DNA from: Chalara sp. BL73
Taxonomy: Eukaryota > Ascomycota > Leotiomycetes > Helotiales
DNA length: 64,000 bases
Assembly: GCA_918026815.1 (NCBI GenBank)
Contig: CAKJVC010000017.1
Location: 558,001-622,000, forward strand
Direction of reading: 5' to 3'
Shown: piece after piece, positions 58,240-64,000 of the stretch
How positions within the stretch are numbered: position 1 is the stretch's first letter
Layout of the letters: every line of letters starts with the position of its first letter
The notes under the pieces: model-generated
The model's database searches: none
What the model was told of the DNA's origin: nothing
What the model saw: the letters and a program-made list of their open reading frames with translations, nothing else
Translations under genes and position numbers: made by a program

Positions 58240-58490
58240 ATAGATATATGCAGATTATTTTATTATACAGCAGCAGGCTCCTACATGCTGGCACTAAAAT
58301 TCAAATGAAGATGCTTACAACGAAGAATCACAAAGAGGACATATGCTCATCTTATGCTTTAGGCTATGTGTGCCGAACCTCTAGCAAATTTAGCTTTAAA
58401 GACACTCAGCTCAAGCCAAGGATATGCTGCAAGATTCTAGGCAGTGTTGTGTGTACTAGTCTGCTTGCAGTTGACGAAACTGAATGCTCT

Positions 58491-59713
58491 TTACTCCAAT
58501 ATTAAGCTCTCTCCATTACCCAAGTCCACAAACGTAGGCTCCCTCGAAATATCCAAGCGCACATTGTGAACATACTCCTTCTCTTCGCTCTGCAACGCTT
58601 GTTGCATTGTGATTATTTGCCGATTTAGGAACCAGCTTACGAGGCCGCCTCCGATCTTGATTTCATCATGAGTGGCGATCCAGTACTTTGCACCTAATAT
58701 CCTTTGTATTCTTAGTCCATTGTGTGCTCCTAGGTTTAACTGCGCTTTCGCAGGGAGCGCAATATCGTGCAACCCATGCAGAAGAGCGAGGGTTCTAATG
58801 CTGGGCGATGCTGTAGCCAAAATTTCAACATCTCGAGGTGCGACGCCATGTGGTGTGTATATCACAGCCTCAGCTTCAGGTCTGCTATATCTTTAGTATG
58901 AGGCGATACACAGTGGTTTATATTAGGCGATAAAGTCACTCACACGCCGTTGAGAGAGAATGCAACCATAATTGCAGAATGATAGTAGAGTAGATCCCGC
59001 CCTGGGTATGCAAGCCGGCTTACCCCAATCCAGGATGGTAATAGATCTTTGGAACTTTCGAACCAGTTGCCAGAAAAGGCCTGAATATCGTGCACCTGAG
59101 AGAAATGCCGCCAAGATCTGATTATTGAGGCGGCTTTAAATGTTGCTAAAACTGGTGTTTGTGAAGACACCTGTATCTCTCAGCAACGGAGACAAAGTAG
59201 ATCATGAAGGTTGTATACTTCTAATAATGTTTCTTTGTGCATATGATCGGTAAATTCGTGTGATATAACAACCATATCCACCCAACTAGCGGAAGATTTG
59301 TCGGGAGAATCGTGCGTCACAAGGTTGTAAGCACCTGCAAACTGCATATCCTCATCATGCCGTAGTATAGGCCCATGTGCAACCTGCTCAACCCCTTGTA
59401 TTGCATTGTCCACATCTGCAATTGTTTGTACAGCACTCGGCTGCTTGTGCCACTGTTGACTGAAGAAAGGAGCGACGTCGCTTTGGCCCCCTTTTAGCCA
59501 TGGGTCTAGCAGAATATGGTAGAATCGTCTATTTTTCGGATTCGGAGCATCGGCGGGATAGGGGACAGACAGCAGCCACGTCGTATCGGCATTGAGATGC
59601 GTAAGAAGGGGTCGACAAGTAGAGAACGCATCGATTATGGAGTCTCGGAGAGTTGCGTATAGTTGGGCAGATGGTTCATCTTCGCAACTTTTGGATGGAA
59701 ACAACGGTGCCAT
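58491..59713 (-). CDS. Metallo-beta-lactamase-fold protein, fungal group with HEFTDH motif
   Basis: Exons are 59713-59219, 59170-58944 and 58884-58491, giving 371 residues. VDMVVISHEFTDHMHKETLL replaces the usual HxHxDH motif by HxFxDH. FYHILLDPWLKGGQSDVAP, LLYYHSAIMVAF, AVIYTPHGV, LALLHGLHDI, LNLGAHNGLRIQRI and AKYWIATHDEIKIGGGLVSW fit a widespread but uncharacterised fungal beta-lactamase-superfamily group. Several His and Asp residues for metal binding remain (DPW, HDE). The reaction is unknown. Intron 2 (58885-58943) has an alternative acceptor a few bases upstream. It does not overlap its neighbours and its partner genes are unclear. Confidence 0.83.
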
Positions 59714-60569
59714 AACACATCCTTCATCATACGTACGGCTGAGACGGAAGAGCCATAATGGCTACAATGAGAGGATACATTGAATGTGCTGCAAGATGTG
59801 ACGCAACATCTGGCGATGTGACGTTGGAAAAAACTCTTGGCAAACAAACCTAAACTCAACCTCTCCTGTTTCAAAAATTTAAATTTCCATAGATCTCTGC
59901 ACGAATTTCTGCTCAACAGTTAGCCTTACCCGGATCTGATTATTTAAGTCTTTTGCAGAGATATTCAAGCCAACGTAGTCAGACACCGCGTGTGTTATGC
60001 TTGTATTTGTCCGATATCCGGTAATGCTTTCAAGGCTAACTCATATCTGATGAGACAAATATCCACAGACCTGACGGTGCTTTGCACAGCTGCCTCTACC
60101 CTGATATTCCAGTTCATTCCATGTCTCGCTGCATATCTCAGAATTATGATTTTAGTTCAGAGAGTATTCAATAGCCATGTTGGCTTGCTGGCTTCCCCAA
60201 TGCATGAGATGCGTTTCTTTAGGCATCAATGCTTTCCTAACGCTGGAGTAATTCATTCACGGGTTGAGGTAATATAGATTCTAGCTAATAACGCTTCATT
60301 GCGTGTGTCTCAGACACTTAAAAAGCTGGTAGACTCCTCTCTTGGACCTGCTGTCTGTCTTGAACATGTGAAGCACGAGCACACCAGATGGTGTTAAATC
60401 TCATCAATATCGTGTCACGACACGATAGTCCATTGATTGACCGTTTAATATTCCGATACCTGTATAATGGCCGGCTTGCGTACTTTGCAGCCGAACCAAA
60501 AAGGAAAGCTCCTATCCATATTTAATACAGCTCCTCTTCCACGCACTCAAACAAGTTGAAATAAACAAT
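59714..60569. other. Intergenic, no gene seen
   Basis: The promoter of the minus-strand beta-lactamase-fold gene and the 3' end of the DUF3632-like gene. A 95-codon open frame near 59990 lacks support. Confidence 0.4.
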
Positions 60570-61641
60570 TTACTTCTCAGTCTCAATCTTCAACATTGCC
60601 CTTGCTGTCTCCATCGCCATAGTTCTCGTGGTCTCTCGGCCTTTACGTCCCTTGGAAACCTCGGTGAACCTATTTCTCCAAAACACCCACCTGCCAATGC
60701 TCAATCGTGCCTCCCCTTGCCAGCGGCCTGGATACATGAACTTTCCAGTATAGACATCCTTGAAGCCTAGAGCCCCTTCCTGATATCTTCGATCCTTGCA
60801 AACCTGCTGGTAGATAATCTTCCCTGCGAACAAAAACCAATTCGCCGTGGCTGGAATCGAAATATCAAGGTCAACAGCATCGTACTCGAGCGCAAGTACG
60901 ATAGCGTCAAAGCAAATCATGAGCCAATAGCCTTCGCAGTTCAAGAGCGGGTGCATCTCTGAAATAAGCTGAGCCGTGAAAGAGGTAGCGGCATACCAAT
61001 CCTTGCCATTTCGCTCATTGTTTGTTCTTGCGAACTTTTTGACGTGAGTAACATAGAAGATGTCTGGAATGGGAAATCAGCCAGTCTCCTTTGCAATAGG
61101 TTGTATCTTAGCTTGTCGTACGGTTCAGCTGGTAATCCCAATTGGAAGCCCAGCTCGGCAACAGCTTGAAAACATCACCTTGCTTAACTGGCATGCGACC
61201 AACAACATCCTCTGGAATTTTTAGATCAGGAAGGCTCCGAATGGAAAGAAGAAGGGCGATAACCGTTTGTTGATGCAGAGGTAGGTTGACTGCCGCATCG
61301 TTGAGAAAGCAAAAGGTGTCAGAGAGACGCGATTCAATCTCCACTGCATCGGAGGCAATTGAGGCGTTATGTGTGATGTATTGTGAGGTTTCCTCGACAG
61401 TTATCTCGCCTTGAACCAGAGCCTGAAGAGCACGTATCTCATCAGCCTTGAAGGAATTTACTGCATAGCTTTCTGCGTCTTTTAACTTTTCCGCGAAGTA
61501 ACCACGACTATCGTGCGACATGGTGCCGGTGTTGCCGATGGCTTTTGAATTGATGACTGGGAGATTGACTTCATGTCTGATACAACCCTTTGAGAGCGCA
61601 AGCAAATAATCCAATCCAAGTTCAAACACGTCCTCTGTCAT
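60570..61641 (-). CDS. DUF3632-like fungal protein
   Basis: Two exons (61641-61122 and 61063-60570) give 337 residues. The size, the internal LALSKGCIRHE/LSIRSLPDL parts, the DIFYVTHVKKFARTN segment near the intron, and the C-terminal WLMICFDAIVLALEYDA/ANWFLFAGKIIYQQVCKD region fit my memory of fungal DUF3632 proteins. They have no known biochemical role, often vary in number between strains, and appear in accessory regions. The splice site joins the two halves with a 58-bp intron and a closed frame. The family label is moderately sure; the gene itself is well supported. Confidence 0.72.
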
Positions 61642-62315
61642 GACTAGCGTTGTAGCTCAGCCTTACAGCAGTGAGAAGGTGAAGGTTACATGATAATAGT
61701 TTCTATCAGTAACAAGTGCTCCTTCATGCAAATACACGTACGGATTTAGGGGGACAGAAAGTTGATCTACAGCCTAGGTCCATCATCAGTTTATTTAGCT
61801 TTGTGGAATTTCTGAGCCTTTCTCGAAAGCTTGCATATTAACAGAGAAGTATAAGAAGAAATATATTTGCCTCATATCCAGCATCGCCCAAGCTCCTCAC
61901 TTAAGGTTTAAAAGATGAAAAGGAATGCTTTGTTCTACTTGACATACTATAGGCTCACCATCTCATATTCCACAAGCTTTGGATGTCCCCAAAAATTCTC
62001 TCGTAAAGGGAACAAGTTTTGTTATGTTTGCTTTCGCCCAAGTTTATTAAGCAGAAGGTAGCAGAAGATGATTACTACCCAGCACGTTCCAGCGCACAAA
62101 GGTGAACTGCCCTAATTATGGTTTCTTAAAGAGTAAATGGGCTCATTAAAGATTGTTTCGCTTCTTGCCTAATTTTTGGAAACTATATTGAAGATTTGCA
62201 TGACCCACAGAGTCCTACACATAGCTCTCCGTTTTACATCTTTCACCATGGGAAATACCACAAGCATCTAGGCATGTTCCAATTATACCGTCCCTGCAGC
62301 ATTCAAACCGACAAT
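61642..62315. other. Intergenic, no gene seen
   Basis: AT-rich sequence between the DUF3632-like gene start and the repeat-precursor stop. A 74-codon plus-strand frame crossing into the precursor is the antisense of its coding sequence. Confidence 0.45.
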
Positions 62316-62767
62316 TTACTCCTTCTTAATGATGAGGGCCGAGGTAGGATACAAGCCAAGCTCAGCGTCCAGATATGCCGCTTCAACAGGTGCATCTTCC
62401 TCGCGCTTCGCGATATATAGATTCCCATTCTCATCTTTTTTGATGATCAAAGCCCTGAGAGGGTAGAGGCCATTTTCAGCGTCAACATAGGTGGCATCGA
62501 GCGGGGCATCTTCTTCACGCTTTGCGACATAGAGATCGCCATTCTCATTCTTCTTGATGATCAAGGCTGAAATAGGATAAAGACCATTTTCAGGATCAAG
62601 GTATGTCGCTTCAGCGGTGGTGTCTACATCTCGCTTGACCTGAGGGCAAATGTTATTCGGGATCAAGTTAGGTTATGACTTGGCCAACGAACATTCATAG
62701 GAGCAGCAACAGCCTGCGAGATGAACAAGGCTAGGGCGGCCAGAACAAGCTTTGAGGTGGAAGGCAT
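62316..62767 (-). CDS. Secreted Kex2-processed repeat precursor (candidate RiPP/dikaritin precursor)
   Basis: Two exons, 62767-62693 and 62639-62316 (53-bp intron), give 132 residues. A classical signal peptide (STSKLVLAALALFISQAVAA) is followed by VKR and three imperfect repeats of 38, 38 and 28 residues. Repeats 1 and 2 end in a KR Kex2 site (AKR at about 64-66 and 102-104). Each repeat has conserved GLYP-x-x-ALIIKK and then, in repeats 1 and 2, ENG-x-LY-x-A. The variable positions are Ile-Ser, Leu-Arg and Thr-Ser after GLYP. KK is a further possible cut site, which would release 9-residue peptides with one Tyr. By family knowledge, KR-bounded tandem cores in a secreted fungal protein are the mark of ustiloxin-type precursors. 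The UstYa-like gene lies about 950 bp away, in the opposite direction. A plain secreted-peptide (KEP) role is the alternative. Confidence 0.82.
62319..62630 (-). repeat. Tandem 114-bp coding repeats in the precursor gene
   Basis: Three in-frame units at 62630-62517, 62516-62403 and 62402-62319 (the last cut to 84 bp). They encode the Kex2-bounded repeats. Divergence is concentrated at a few codons, notably those after GLYP and in the segment after EEDAP. Confidence 0.85.
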
Positions 62768-63721
62768 ATTGTGCAGTGATTTTCAGGCTCAGTTATTAAT
62801 AGCTTTAGTAAATGAATGAAGAATTATCTTGAAAACTGAGAGAGCCTAACGCGAACTGATGGCTGTATTTGTACTTGGAACCTACTTAACCCCACCCACT
62901 CTATTCTCGCTGTCAGTCCTCCGTAGTAGTATTGAAACGGTTTTTGCACACACGCTATGTCCTCGTTGAGGGGCGGTGTCGAATCAGGCAGGTCAAACGA
63001 GTATGGCGTATATTGTGATCTTTCTAACGGTTGAGTAGATCTATGTGATCACCTTGTTTTGAACCCCGATTGGCTGTAAATGTGATGGGACACAATCGCC
63101 GAAACAAGGCACCGATCAGAACAGCAAATGCTAGATGGCTGTTGAAACAAGGGATTAGCGTTTTTAGTACGAGGCTGCAGTAAGTGACTATTGCTGACCG
63201 CGCCATACTTCCCCCATCGCAGCCTTTTAATACCCTAGCTTAGTCTTTAGCTAGATTCCCTAGTAGAAATGTACTCGAAGGAGTGAGGAGCTTCAAGATG
63301 ATTATGCACCGACATTACGCAACCCTTCCTCTTAAAGAAGGTTCTACATACTCGTGAATAAAGTTGGCGACAAACAGTGACATCGCCTTGTTTAAAGCAC
63401 GACTGCGGCGTACTCGCACTACTAAGAGTGCCTCACAACCACTTGCTGAATTATAAAAATTCGGCTTAAAGCACGATTGCGGCGTACGAAGTAGGCTCGA
63501 TAATATGATTCCTCGCTTAACTTACTTTGTCCAGCTTCCATATCAGGATCTTGGCGCCACATGATACAATGATATTGACCAGATTTTGATGATCTTTGTC
63601 AGAGTTAGCAAATATTTGACCATCTCTTTCACTTTTCTATCAGATAAATTTCGACATCTTGAAGGTTTCTCGCTCATCTATGCCTTGAGATGCGGAATAT
63701 TGCCTAGAAAATCCACGATAA
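62768..63721. promoter_or_regulatory. Intergenic between precursor and UstYa-like gene, with a 22-bp direct repeat
   Basis: These two genes are divergent, so this is a possible shared promoter. A 22-bp direct repeat, beginning TTAAAGCACGA and ending GCGTAC with one C/T mismatch, occurs at 63392-63413 and 63466-63487. Its equal spacing from neither gene is informative, but paired sites suggest regulator binding. No coding exon is seen. Confidence 0.4.
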
Positions 63722-64000
63722 ATGAAAAACAGCGTTGAAATGCGATCACCAGATTCAAACTGGCGCTCTTCAGATCTCGAGGATGATGAGACCAGAGGAT
63801 TTTTACAAGAAAAGAGATCAATACGATACCAGGAGCCAAAAATTTCGCCCTTAAAACAGCCATGGGTGTTGTTCATCATATTCTCTAACATTACCTTATT
63901 CATCACCAGTGTTGCTCTTTTTGGCACCTGGCTCTACCATCAATACTTCCTCATCAACCCAGACTTGCGTCGTGTGACAAGTTATAGTGCGCCTATCCCA
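63722..64000 (+). CDS. UstYa/DUF3328-like protein, N-terminal part (cut by window end)
   Basis: From the ATG at 63722 the frame stays open for 93 codons to the window end. A polar cytosolic N-terminus (about 45 residues) precedes one transmembrane helix (WVLFIIFSNITLFITSVALF), then YHQYFLINPDLRRVTSYSAP. The order polar head, single helix, short linker and an SxYSP-like stretch is typical of DUF3328 proteins such as UstYa/UstYb, which catalyse oxidative cyclisation of the ustiloxin core. The diagnostic HxxHC motifs would lie beyond the end, so the call rests on the N-terminal pattern and on its neighbour, the repeat precursor. Codons are otherwise normal. Confidence 0.7.
   Translation, partial: MKNSVEMRSPDSNWRSSDLEDDETRGFLQEKRSIRYQEPKISPLKQPWVLFIIFSNITLFITSVALFGTWLYHQYFLINPDLRRVTSYSAPIP

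Noticed and set aside
1..64000. CRISPR arrays, operons or bacterial features
   Set aside because: The window is eukaryotic; no spaced short direct repeats of CRISPR type were seen.

Overview
This window is nuclear DNA from a filamentous ascomycete (Pezizomycotina). The evidence is genes with many 43-60 bp GT-AG introns, CTAAC/CTGAC-like branch points, Zn2Cys6 transcription factors, ankyrin/F-box proteins, DUF3328-type proteins, and a conserved block of housekeeping genes (Gcn5, Rad1, an Ost5-like subunit). A helotialean (Leotiomycetes) origin is my guess, not something the sequence proves. I built the exon models by hand from splice signals. In nearly every multi-exon gene the exon lengths sum to an exact multiple of three.

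Layout. (1) 1.6-5.1 kb: an intron-less Ccc2-type copper P1B-ATPase. (2) 5.1-10.0 kb: AT-rich, gene-poor DNA. (3) 10.0-36.2 kb: an accessory, cluster-like block with two Zn2Cys6 regulators, an F-box/ankyrin protein with one frame break, an aromatic-ring FAD monooxygenase broken by two frameshifts, a membrane-anchored SDR, an alpha/beta hydrolase, a Baeyer-Villiger/FMO-type monooxygenase, an amidohydrolase_2 decarboxylase-like enzyme, a fatty-acid-hydroxylase/sterol-desaturase-like enzyme, a long-chain-alcohol oxidase (GMC) and a P450. There is no PKS, NRPS or terpene synthase, so a catabolic or tailoring pathway is more likely than a classic secondary-metabolite cluster: hydroxylate, oxidise to ketone, insert oxygen, hydrolyse the ester, oxidise the alcohol. 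Several promoters of this block carry CGGAAC/GTTCCG, a plausible site for the resident Zn2Cys6 regulator. (4) 36.2-39.4 kb: sparse, with a truncated Sulfotransfer_4-like gene. (5) 39.4-51.5 kb: housekeeping. It holds Rad1 (9-1-1 clamp), an Ost5-like oligosaccharyltransferase subunit, Gcn5, a conserved acidic protein of unknown function, and an Artemis/SNM1-type nuclease with an unusual zinc-ribbon-like and acidic C-terminal extension. (6) 52.3-61.7 kb: accessory genes of unknown function, including an uncharacterised small-exon helical protein, two divergently oriented proteins that share a C-terminal domain, a beta-lactamase-fold protein and a DUF3632-like protein. (7) 62.3-64.0 kb: a secreted, Kex2-processed repeat precursor (three imperfect 38-aa repeats) next to the start of a UstYa/DUF3328-like membrane protein that runs off the end of the window.

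The most exciting item is (7). A signal-peptide precursor with tandem KR-bounded Tyr-rich repeats beside a DUF3328 protein is the hallmark of a fungal dikaritin-type RiPP locus (the ustiloxin/phomopsin class), and I do not recognise the repeat sequence as any described product. The second is the CGGAAC-linked oxidative cluster in (3). Two GC-AG introns (in the Baeyer-Villiger-like gene and the Artemis-like gene) and three single-base frame breaks are also recorded.
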